A stretch of DNA of 44,723 bases, from the NCBI GenBank assembly GCA_035525375.1, contig DATLEI010000028.1, forward strand, positions 1 through 44,723, given 5' to 3'. Below the pieces are notes generated by a model. It was not told where the DNA came from and did not search any database. It saw only the letters and a program-made list of their open reading frames with translations. Position 1 is the first letter of the stretch. Every line of letters begins with the position of its first letter. The stretch is from JALZBN01 sp035525375 (GTDB lineage: Bacteria; Actinomycetota; Acidimicrobiia; Acidimicrobiales; AC-14). Shown here in pieces: positions 9,500 through 16,203 of this stretch. Position numbers and translations under genes: made by a program.

Positions 9500-9529
9500 A
9501 GCGTAGTTCCCGAACTCCCGTTCGGTCAA
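9500..9529 (-). promoter_or_regulatory. recA promoter with LexA operator in the spacer
   Basis: Reading leftward, TTGACC (9524-9529) is a good -35 and TACGCT (9500-9505) an acceptable -10, 18 nt apart. The spacer is filled by the palindrome CGAAC-TCCC-GTTCG (9511-9524), which fits the Gram-positive LexA consensus GAAC-N4-GTTC. Repressor bound here would block RNA polymerase directly, so recA should be SOS-inducible. Confidence 0.85.
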
Positions 9530-9553
9530 GGATCACTTCGCTCCTGTGTGGCG

Positions 9554-9559
9554 TAGTCT
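9554..9559 (+). promoter_or_regulatory. Possible -10 element of the ankyrin gene (leaderless)
   Basis: TAGTCT ends 6 nt before the GTG start and no ribosome binding site is visible, which fits leaderless transcription. The LexA palindrome at 9511-9524 lies immediately upstream of where the -35 would be. Confidence 0.45.
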
Positions 9560-9565
9560 CAGCAC

Positions 9566-10126
9566 GTGGCGCAGACACTCTTCGAGGCCATCGAGAGCGG
9601 CGACCTCGAAGCGGTCAGGGCTCTCGTCGGCGAGCACCCGGAACTGGCGTCGGACCGCAACACGCAAGGCGTGTCGGCGGTGCTGGCGGCCCAGTATCGG
9701 CGACAACAGGACATCACAGAAGTGCTCGTAGCCGCAAGGGGTGATCTCGACGTGTTCGAGGCGGCTGCTGTCGGCGACACCGAACGGCTCCTCGCCCTCG
9801 TCAACGAAAGCCGCGCCGCGGTCAACGCCTGGTCGGCGGACGGGTTCACGCCCCTCCAACTCGCCGCCTTCTTCGGCAGGACCGGCGCCGTGCGCCTCCT
9901 TCTCAACAACCAGGCCGATGTCGCGCCGGCGTCGAAGAACGACATGAAGGTGCACGCTCTCAACTCCGCTGTGGCCGGTGGAAACGTCGAGATCGTGACC
10001 CTCCTGCTCGAAGCCGGCGCGGATCCAAACGCGCCGCAGGCCGAGGGCTGGACGCCTCTTCGGGCAGCTGAGGAGCGAGGCGACGAGCAGATCGTGACGG
10101 CGCTGCGCGAACACGGCGCGGCCTGA
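9566..10126 (+). CDS. Ankyrin-repeat protein
   Basis: A 186-residue, probably cytoplasmic protein made of about five ankyrin repeats. Clear repeat signatures include DGFTPLQLAAFFGR, NSAVAGGNVEIVTLLLEAGADPN and EGWTPLRAAEERGDEQIV. Ankyrin repeats bind protein partners; no catalytic domain is present. It starts with GTG at 9566 and diverges from recA. The shared 165-nt region contains the recA LexA operator, so it could be co-regulated with the SOS response, though this is inference. It converges with the phosphatase gene, leaving 13 nt between stops. Confidence 0.85.
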   Translation: MAQTLFEAIESGDLEAVRALVGEHPELASDRNTQGVSAVLAAQYRRQQDITEVLVAARGDLDVFEAAAVGDTERLLALVNESRAAVNAWSADGFTPLQLAAFFGRTGAVRLLLNNQADVAPASKNDMKVHALNSAVAGGNVEIVTLLLEAGADPNAPQAEGWTPLRAAEERGDEQIVTALREHGAA

Positions 10127-10139
10127 CTCGACGGACGGG

Positions 10140-12152
10140 TCAGGTGACGCGCAGGGCGAGCACAGTGACGTCATCGGCGTCGCCGGAGAGACCGGCCGCC
10201 TCCACCCGGGACGCGAGCGCCGAGACCGTCGTGGCGCCGCCTACCGTCGTCGCTGCGACGAGACTCTCCTCGCCTTCGGTCGCGTCAGGACCGGCCGAGA
10301 AGCAACCATCGGTGTAGAGCACGAGCGAGTCACCGCCACCCAGGGTCAGCTCGTCGTCGTGGACGTCGACGGTCGGGAGGATGCCAAGCACAGTGCCGTG
10401 GCGTCCGGCCAAGGAGACTTCGCCGCCGGCGCGCACCAGCAGCGGCCGGGGTTGGCCGGCCAGAGACATCGTCATCCGTGGTGTGGGGCCGCTCGCGTCC
10501 ACCAAGACGCACGTGATCGTGCAGAAGCGATCCGCAGCCAGCTGTCGCAATAGCACCGAGTTCATGGCCCGCAGCAATTCACTGGGACGCTCGTGCTCCA
10601 ACGACAGCGCCTGCACCGTCGACCGCGCAACTGCCGTCAGCGATGCGGCCTCAATCCCCTTCCCACAAACGTCGCCGACGATGAACATCCACTTCTGCGG
10701 ACCGACCTCGAGGATGTCGTAGAAGTCGCCGCCCACCTCGCTCGCTGCGGGGTGATAGCGGGCGGCGAGCTCGAGGCCGGGGACGTCGGGCAACCTCGGT
10801 GGCAGCAGCGCCTTTTGCAGCGTCTCGGCCACCTGCGACCGCTCGGAGAACAGCCGCGCATTGTCGATAGCGAGCGCAGCGCGCCGGGCCACGTCCTCGA
10901 CGAGCGCCAAGTCGCTCGTCTCGTACGGGCGCCCCGATCTCACGAGCGTCACACCACCCACGGGATGGCCCCGCGCTTCCAGCGGCACCACGATGACTGA
11001 CTGCCCAGCATCGGGCACGAGCAGAGACTGGCCGGCGCGGATGGCCTCGCTGACGACGAGTTCCGGGAGGGCCGATGCGGCGCCACCGGCAGTTGGGCGG
11101 CCGGTGGACGCTTCCACCGAATCGTCGTTGTTCATCTCCCACACGGTGCAGGCGTCTGCCAGTTCGGGGACGAAGACATCCGCAACGGCATCGAGCACAC
11201 TGCGATGATCGAGCGACGCCGCCAGCAATTTCCGACTCGTCGATGCCAAGAGCTCCAACCGAGCCTCACTGTGGCGCAGGGCCGTTAGTGCGCGCTCGCG
11301 CTCGGTGACGTCGCGAAAAACATTCACTGCGAACCGCACCTTCCCTGCGGCGTCGGTCACAGGACTCGCCTTGACCAACGAGTGCCGCTCGACACCAGTA
11401 GCGAGCACGCGGTAACGAAGTAGAACCTCGGGAGGATCCTTTCCCCCGAGGGCGAGCCGGCCGGGCAAACGCTCGACGCCGACGGGCTCGCCTGCCTCGT
11501 CGAAAATCGCAAACCGGTTCATGATGTCGGCCGTTGACGCGCTGCGGAGCTCCTCGCCATTGGTGAACCCGAGGAGCCGACCGGCGGCGTCGTTGGCGAA
11601 GAGCAGCTTTCCATCACGAGACTGAACCGTGATCGCCTCGCCAACTGCGTGCAGGATGGCAATCAACTCGTCGTTGGCCACGCGAAGTTGATCTTCGAGC
11701 CGGCGTTGCTCGAGGGCGAAGGCGATGTGGGCGGCGACGGTCTGGGCGAACTCGACCTCATCAGCCGTGAAGGTGTGCGGCCCTCGGAAGTAGGCCATGA
11801 ACTTGCCGAGCAAGCGATCGGCGTAGACGAGCGGAACGAAGGCGACGGCCCCGATGCCTTCATCGAGGATCACGCCCTGCAGCTCGCCGAGGTCCTCCGC
11901 GGCCGAAACGTCAGAGATGAGCACCGGCTTCGCCGCCGTCTCGTCCGGCGACCATGGCGTGTGGCCCTCGACCGCGAGTTTGTAGTCCTCCGAAAGCCCT
12001 CGGGATGCCTTGAAACGGATCACACCGTCGGGATCAAAGAGCAGCACGGCCGCCCGGTCCGAGCCGAGCGTGTCAACGATCGCATCAAGGGCAGCCTCGT
12101 AGATCGCACCCGGCCCCGGAGCCGCAATCGCGGTCTCGGTCAACTGGTGCAA
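10140..12152 (-). CDS. GAF-PAS-GAF-SpoIIE/PP2C serine phosphatase
   Basis: Sensor phosphatase of the RsbU/SpoIIE type, which in relatives dephosphorylates an anti-anti-sigma factor. Domain order is GAF (about 5-150), PAS (155-285), GAF (300-445) and PPM phosphatase (460-670). Metal-binding motifs are intact: GGDFYD, GDVCGKG, YTDG and DADDVTVL. No membrane segment is seen. The first ordinary start codon is TTG at 12152, but no ribosome binding site precedes it. The frame continues upstream to a GGAGGGGG sequence followed closely by CTG (12186-12188) and ATC (12183-12185), so the protein may be about 11-12 residues longer with a rare start. No anti-sigma or STAS gene lies nearby, so the target is unknown. 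It follows cinA on the same strand. Confidence 0.88.
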   Translation of the reverse strand: MHQLTETAIAAPGPGAIYEAALDAIVDTLGSDRAAVLLFDPDGVIRFKASRGLSEDYKLAVEGHTPWSPDETAAKPVLISDVSAAEDLGELQGVILDEGIGAVAFVPLVYADRLLGKFMAYFRGPHTFTADEVEFAQTVAAHIAFALEQRRLEDQLRVANDELIAILHAVGEAITVQSRDGKLLFANDAAGRLLGFTNGEELRSASTADIMNRFAIFDEAGEPVGVERLPGRLALGGKDPPEVLLRYRVLATGVERHSLVKASPVTDAAGKVRFAVNVFRDVTERERALTALRHSEARLELLASTSRKLLAASLDHRSVLDAVADVFVPELADACTVWEMNNDDSVEASTGRPTAGGAASALPELVVSEAIRAGQSLLVPDAGQSVIVVPLEARGHPVGGVTLVRSGRPYETSDLALVEDVARRAALAIDNARLFSERSQVAETLQKALLPPRLPDVPGLELAARYHPAASEVGGDFYDILEVGPQKWMFIVGDVCGKGIEAASLTAVARSTVQALSLEHERPSELLRAMNSVLLRQLAADRFCTITCVLVDASGPTPRMTMSLAGQPRPLLVRAGGEVSLAGRHGTVLGILPTVDVHDDELTLGGGDSLVLYTDGCFSAGPDATEGEESLVAATTVGGATTVSALASRVEAAGLSGDADDVTVLALRVT

Positions 12153-12288
12153 GGCGCCGAGGAGCTGGTTGGCGCTAGTTGTGATCAGGCCCCCTCCGTG
12201 TTGACCTACCCGGGCCGGGCTCGACCGGGCTCCTTTCCTCGCAGTTTACGCCACGGCGCAAGTGTTTGGACGGGACATCCCGAGTTCG
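12153..12288 (-). other. Intergenic region between cinA and the phosphatase gene
   Basis: On the minus strand this stretch holds a TAAACT box that could serve as a -10 and a strong GGAGGGGG Shine-Dalgarno-like sequence near 12189-12197, just before the phosphatase frame. No credible separate gene is seen. Confidence 0.4.
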
Positions 12289-13527
12289 TCAGGTCGTTTC
12301 GAGGAGCCGTTTTCGGAGGAGGTCGAGGAGCGAGATCGTCGAGAACTGGCGGACGTGTTGGCGCTCGCCGGGGAAGTGCGCCTCCTCCACCCTCACGTCG
12401 TCGCCCACCGCGACACCCATGAAGACGGTGCCGACCGGCTGGTCGTCCTGAGTGGCCGGACCGGCCACGCCGGTGACAGCAATGCCGACGTCGGCGCGCA
12501 GACGCTTCTGGGCCCCGCGGGCCATGGCCTCGGCCGCCGCTGCGGACACGACGGGACCTTCGGGGACGTCGAGGAGGTCGAACTTCACCTCACTGTCGTA
12601 CGAGACGATCGAGCCGCGGAACCAGTCACTGGCCCCTTCGGTTTCCGCCAGCCGGGAACCCACAAGCCCCCCGGTGAGTGACTCGGCGACACCGAGCATG
12701 AGTTTCCGTTCCACGAGTAGGTCAGCCACGACCCGTTCCATCGACTGATCGTCGACGCCGAAGACGACGTCGCCAAGCAAGCTACGGAGTTCGGCCTCCT
12801 CGGCATCGAGCATCCGGCGCGCTTCGTCGTCGCTCGGTGCCTTGGCCGTGATCCTGATCCTGATGCCCTCGACACCGGCGGCGAGGAAGGCGATGGTCGG
12901 GTTGCCCAGCGGCTCGAGCGCTTCGACCCGAGTCGCCACCCGCTCGGCGAGCGTCGATTCGGCCAGCCCCCACGTACGCAACATGCGGCTGAGGATGACA
13001 AAGGGGTTGCCGGCGCGCTTGAGGAGGTCAGGGACCACGGCCCGCTCGACCATCTCCTCCATCTCGTAGGGCACCCCGGGAACGGCATAGACCACTTTGT
13101 GGCCGGCCAGACAGATCAGGCCCGGGGCGGTGCCCCGGCGTTGCGGTATGAACCTGGCCCCTTCGGGAAGGTCGGCCTGCCGAGTATTGCTCGGGGCCAT
13201 CTCCCGCTGCCGGCTCTCGAAGATCGACCGGATCTGCTCGATCATCTCCCCGTCCCGGATGAGACGCACGCCGAGCGCGGCGGCGATCCCCTCTCGCGTC
13301 ATGTCATCGGGCGTAGGGCCGAGACCCCCGCACACGATGACCGAATCGCTCCGTGCGAGCGCATCACGGATCACCGAGGCGATCCGCTCCTCGTTGTCAC
13401 CGACCTTGATCTGAAAGCGGCAGTCGATCCCGGCGAGCGCCAGACGGTCGCCCAGCCACGCCGAGTTCGTGTCGACCACGTGTCCGAGCAGCAACTCCGT
13501 GCCGACCGCGACGACCTCACAATCCAT
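12289..13527 (-). CDS. cinA: CinA-family protein (ADP-ribose pyrophosphatase / NMN deamidase)
   Basis: Two-domain CinA of 412 residues. The N-terminal MoCF-like domain (about 3-170) is recognised by VGTELLLGHVVDTN, VCGGLGPTPDDMT and AVPGVPYEM. The C-terminal PncC/CinA_C domain (about 255-410) is recognised by GVAESLTGGLVGSRLAE, GIAVTGVAGP and VGTVFMGV. Relatives recycle pyridine nucleotides by deamidating NMN and hydrolysing ADP-ribose. ATG start with a purine-rich GGATGAG sequence upstream. It follows pgsA by 28 nt. In many actinobacteria and Firmicutes pgsA-cinA-recA form one cluster; here recA lies about 3 kb away behind the phosphatase and ankyrin genes. Confidence 0.92.
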   Translation of the reverse strand: MDCEVVAVGTELLLGHVVDTNSAWLGDRLALAGIDCRFQIKVGDNEERIASVIRDALARSDSVIVCGGLGPTPDDMTREGIAAALGVRLIRDGEMIEQIRSIFESRQREMAPSNTRQADLPEGARFIPQRRGTAPGLICLAGHKVVYAVPGVPYEMEEMVERAVVPDLLKRAGNPFVILSRMLRTWGLAESTLAERVATRVEALEPLGNPTIAFLAAGVEGIRIRITAKAPSDDEARRMLDAEEAELRSLLGDVVFGVDDQSMERVVADLLVERKLMLGVAESLTGGLVGSRLAETEGASDWFRGSIVSYDSEVKFDLLDVPEGPVVSAAAAEAMARGAQKRLRADVGIAVTGVAGPATQDDQPVGTVFMGVAVGDDVRVEEAHFPGERQHVRQFSTISLLDLLRKRLLETT

Positions 13528-13555
13528 TGCTCATCCGCTCTCGGCCGCTTGCCAG

Positions 13556-14125
13556 TCAGCCCGATGACGATGCGGTGCTGGCCACCTGGCGGCCGTCCCA
13601 CAGGTACTGCACGCCGGTGACCACGGTCAGGACCACGGCAACCCAGAGGAACGACGAAACCGCCAAGAGGTGCCCGTCGTTCATGAACGGCACCAACGCC
13701 AGCCCCACGGCGACGTCCTGCGCCACCGTCTTGAGCTTGGCCAGTGGCCGGGCGGGGACGGAGATGCCTTGGCGACCAACGTAGGACCGGTAGACGCTGA
13801 TCACGATCTCGCGAAGCGTGATGACGGTCACGGGAAGCCACCACAGCCGGTCTTGAGAAACGAGGGCGTACATGGCCCCGAGCACGAGGACCTTGTCGGC
13901 CAGCGGATCGAGGAAGGCGCCGGAGCGAGTCGTGCCCTGCCGGCGCGCCACCATCCCGTCGGCGACGTCGGTGATCGCCACGATGACCCACACCGCAAAT
14001 GCCGCCCACGACGGACCCTCACCGAGAATGAGCACCAGGAGTACGGGCATCGCCAGCACCCTGGTCATGGTGAGGGCATTTGCCGGCGTGACAAGAGCGG
14101 AGGGGCCGAAGCTTTCGGTTGCCAT
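13556..14125 (-). CDS. pgsA: CDP-diacylglycerol-glycerol-3-phosphate 3-phosphatidyltransferase
   Basis: Integral membrane enzyme that makes phosphatidylglycerol phosphate. At 189 residues it has the expected size and four to six membrane segments. The CDP-alcohol phosphotransferase signature D-G-x2-A-R-x8-G-x3-D-x3-D is present (DVADGMVARRQ, then SGAFLDPLADK). It lies 12 nt after rimO and 28 nt before cinA, a conserved actinobacterial order. Related enzymes using other alcohols share the signature, but the context favours PgsA. Confidence 0.9.
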   Translation of the reverse strand: MATESFGPSALVTPANALTMTRVLAMPVLLVLILGEGPSWAAFAVWVIVAITDVADGMVARRQGTTRSGAFLDPLADKVLVLGAMYALVSQDRLWWLPVTVITLREIVISVYRSYVGRQGISVPARPLAKLKTVAQDVAVGLALVPFMNDGHLLAVSSFLWVAVVLTVVTGVQYLWDGRQVASTASSSG

Positions 14126-14137
14126 CTTCCCGCCGCC

Positions 14138-15397
14138 CTATGCAGCTTCCAGGTCGGGGCCGGCCGCGCCGGTGACGGTCAGGGTCGTGAACGCGCCGGT
14201 TTCCCAGCTGTCCGGCAGGGTGATCACGCCGTCGATCTCTGGTGCCTCCCTATGGGTGCGACCCGTCCCGGGCGCATCGACAAGAACGTCAACCTGCGTA
14301 CCCACGAGGGCGGCACGCTTGACCGCGGTGATTCGGTCCTGGATCTCTTGGAGTTCCCGTAGTCGGTCGTTCACAAGGCTTGGATCTACCACGCGGTCGA
14401 GATCGGCGGCGTAGGTACCCTCCTCGTGTGACCAGGAGAAGAAGCCGGCCCAGTCGAGCTGTGCGTCGTCGAGGAATCGCAGGAGGAGATCGTGATCGTC
14501 CTCGGTCTCCCCGGGGTAGCCGACGATGAACGACGACCGGAAGGCGGACTTCGGTTCCCGCGCCCGGATCGTTTCGATCCGATCGAGGTAGCGGGAACCG
14601 TCACCCCACCGGCGCATTCGCCGCACAAGGGGTCGGGACACGTGCTGGAGGCTGAGGTCGAAGTAGGGAACGCCGGTGGAACAGATGGCGTCGACGAGAC
14701 GATCATCGAGCTCAGACGGATACAGGTACAGGAGCCGGGTGCGGGCCACCTGAGACGCGACAGCCTGGACCAGCGGGATAATGCCGCCCTTGCGCCCGGT
14801 ATCGCGCCCGTAGGACGCCAGGTCTTGCGCGACCAACACAATCTCGGCCACGTCGAGCGAATCGACCTCGGCCAGGATGGAGTCGAGCGTGCGGGAACGC
14901 TGCGGCCCCCGAAAGGAAGGAATGGCGCAGAACCCACAAGCCCGGTCACACCCTTCGGCCACCTTCACGTAGGCCCACGGCGCGGAAGAGGCGGGCCGAG
15001 GCAGATTCAGCAGATCCAGTATCGGCAGCGAGGGCTTGGCCGTGAGCGTCACCGGCACCCCAAAACCGGCGACCGCATCAACCTCAGGCAGCGCCTCGGC
15101 CAACTCCGAGCCGTACCGCTCAGCCATGCACCCCGTGACGACGAGCCGAGCCGAGGACTGCTTCAGATCGGCAAGGGCAAGAACTGTGTCAACCGACTCC
15201 TGCCGAGCAGCCTCGATGAACGCGCAGGTGTTGACGACGACCAGATCAGCAGACGAGGGATCGTCAGCCTCGACAAGGCCGTCAGCAAGGAGGGTGCCGG
15301 CGACCTTAGAAGAGTCGACCGCGTTCTTGGGGCACCCAAGCGTCTCGATCCAGTAGGAAGCCAAGGGCGCCAATCTAGCGAAGCCCGCAACGGCCAT
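14138..15397 (-). CDS. rimO: Ribosomal protein S12 methylthiotransferase (RimO)
   Basis: Radical-SAM enzyme that methylthiolates Asp of ribosomal protein S12. UPF0004 cysteines sit in TLGCPKN, NTCAF and TGCMAE, and the radical-SAM triad in GCDRACGFC. A TRAM domain ends the protein, about 419 residues in the longest form. TLGCPKN and the absence of FGCQMN separate it from MiaB. The listed ATG (15395-15397) lies inside a perfect 16-bp hairpin that probably belongs to the upstream gene. In-frame TTG codons at 15373 or 15364 would give N-termini closer to the family pattern, so the start is uncertain by up to 11 residues. It heads the rimO-pgsA-cinA unit. Confidence 0.92.
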   Translation of the reverse strand: MAVAGFARLAPLASYWIETLGCPKNAVDSSKVAGTLLADGLVEADDPSSADLVVVNTCAFIEAARQESVDTVLALADLKQSSARLVVTGCMAERYGSELAEALPEVDAVAGFGVPVTLTAKPSLPILDLLNLPRPASSAPWAYVKVAEGCDRACGFCAIPSFRGPQRSRTLDSILAEVDSLDVAEIVLVAQDLASYGRDTGRKGGIIPLVQAVASQVARTRLLYLYPSELDDRLVDAICSTGVPYFDLSLQHVSRPLVRRMRRWGDGSRYLDRIETIRAREPKSAFRSSFIVGYPGETEDDHDLLLRFLDDAQLDWAGFFSWSHEEGTYAADLDRVVDPSLVNDRLRELQEIQDRITAVKRAALVGTQVDVLVDAPGTGRTHREAPEIDGVITLPDSWETGAFTTLTVTGAAGPDLEAA

Positions 15398-15426
15398 AGC
15401 CGGGCGCTGGGCCCGGCTATGGCCGT
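15390..15426 (-). terminator. Perfect 16-bp hairpin behind the DUF5679 gene
   Basis: Arms 15390-15405 and 15411-15426 are exact reverse complements around a 5-nt loop, beginning 3 nt after the mini-gene stop. No T-tract follows. It covers the longest rimO start codon, so it may act as a terminator, an attenuator or a structural block on rimO translation. Confidence 0.6.
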
Positions 15427-15428
15427 GT

Positions 15429-15578
15429 CTACTTTTTGCCCAGCATCCGGTTCATCTTGGTGCCGCAGGTTGGGCAAGTGCCCTGAGCGGCGCGCCGGCC
15501 ATTGGCCAGCTCGACCTCGGTGCCGTCGAACTCCCGCTTCTCGCGGCATTTCACGCAGTAACCCTCGTAGTTAGCCAT
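15429..15578 (-). CDS. DUF5679-type zinc-ribbon mini-protein
   Basis: A 49-residue protein with two CxxC pairs (GYCVKCREK near the start and TCPTCGTKM near the end) separated by about 27 residues, including NGRRAAQG. This matches the small DUF5679 family, often seen as a free-standing zinc ribbon in actinobacteria. The four cysteines probably bind zinc. ATG start has an AGGGG ribosome binding site. A perfect hairpin follows the stop. Function is unknown; similar ribbons occur in topoisomerase and ribosomal proteins, which suggests a nucleic-acid or ribosome partner. Confidence 0.85.
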   Translation of the reverse strand: MANYEGYCVKCREKREFDGTEVELANGRRAAQGTCPTCGTKMNRMLGKK

Positions 15579-15777
15579 CTTGAATCCCTTCGTGAGGCGT
15601 CGGGCACCAAGTCTCGCCTGCCTGGCGGCCCGGTTGGGTGATCCTCAGCCCGGAACGCCGCCCAGCCGGCTGCGGCTGCCACGTGTCCCGGACACTTCAG
15701 ACCGGTAACAAATGTCACTTTAGTCCATTTTCAACGGTCGAATGTCCGCAAGTCCACCCCAATAGGAGGTCAGTGTC
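15579..15777. other. Divergent intergenic region
   Basis: This stretch separates the DUF5679 gene (minus) from the small membrane protein gene (plus). It contains the AGGGG ribosome binding site of the former and a near-perfect AGGAGGT of the latter. The part around 15700-15745 is relatively AT-rich, as expected of a promoter, but I could not fix -35/-10 boxes with confidence. No RNA gene is apparent. Confidence 0.4.
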
Positions 15778-16101
15778 ATGTACGAGTTCGCTGTCATCGC
15801 ATTGCTGGGTCTCGCGGTACTCAAGGTTGCAGAACTGCTGGAAGAGTTCGTGCCGGGCCTCGCCCGCTTCCACACGTTCCTGACCTTCCTGCTGGCGGTA
15901 ACCGCCGTCGTCGTCGCCGATTACTCGATGTTTGCCGGCTACGACATCGCCCTGCGCGAAGCATGGATGGGTACCTGGGCCACCGGCCTGATCGTCGGGT
16001 CGATGGCTAGCGCGTGGAGCGCGGTGCTGGGATTCCTCAGCCCGAGCGAAACGGGTAAGCCCGAGACCGGCCGCCACCAGCGGCCTCGCGTCGCCGCCTA
16101 A
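15778..16101 (+). CDS. Small membrane protein of unknown function
   Basis: A 107-residue protein with about three hydrophobic segments (roughly 4-25, 33-55 and 66-88) and a charged, Arg-rich C-terminus. I do not recognise a family. Expression is well supported: the ATG is preceded by AGGAGGT at ideal spacing, the best ribosome binding site in the window. A perfect palindromic hairpin lies 20 nt after the stop, before the convergent ftsK. The strong translation signals suggest an abundant product. Confidence 0.75.
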   Translation: MYEFAVIALLGLAVLKVAELLEEFVPGLARFHTFLTFLLAVTAVVVADYSMFAGYDIALREAWMGTWATGLIVGSMASAWSAVLGFLSPSETGKPETGRHQRPRVAA

Positions 16102-16121
16102 CCACCAACCCCACACAAACC

Positions 16122-16153
16122 GACAATGGCGCCTCCAAGGAGGCGCCATTGTC
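16122..16153. terminator. Bidirectional hairpin between the small membrane gene and ftsK
   Basis: Fifteen-nt arms (16122-16136 and 16139-16153) are exact reverse complements with only AA between them, so the physical loop would be about 4 nt or more. It lies between convergent stops and probably terminates both units, although neither side has a strong T-tract. Confidence 0.7.
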
Positions 16154-16203
16154 GCGTTCGGGTCCAGGTGAAACTCGGCTGGCCGATTTACCCAAATGTC
16201 GGG

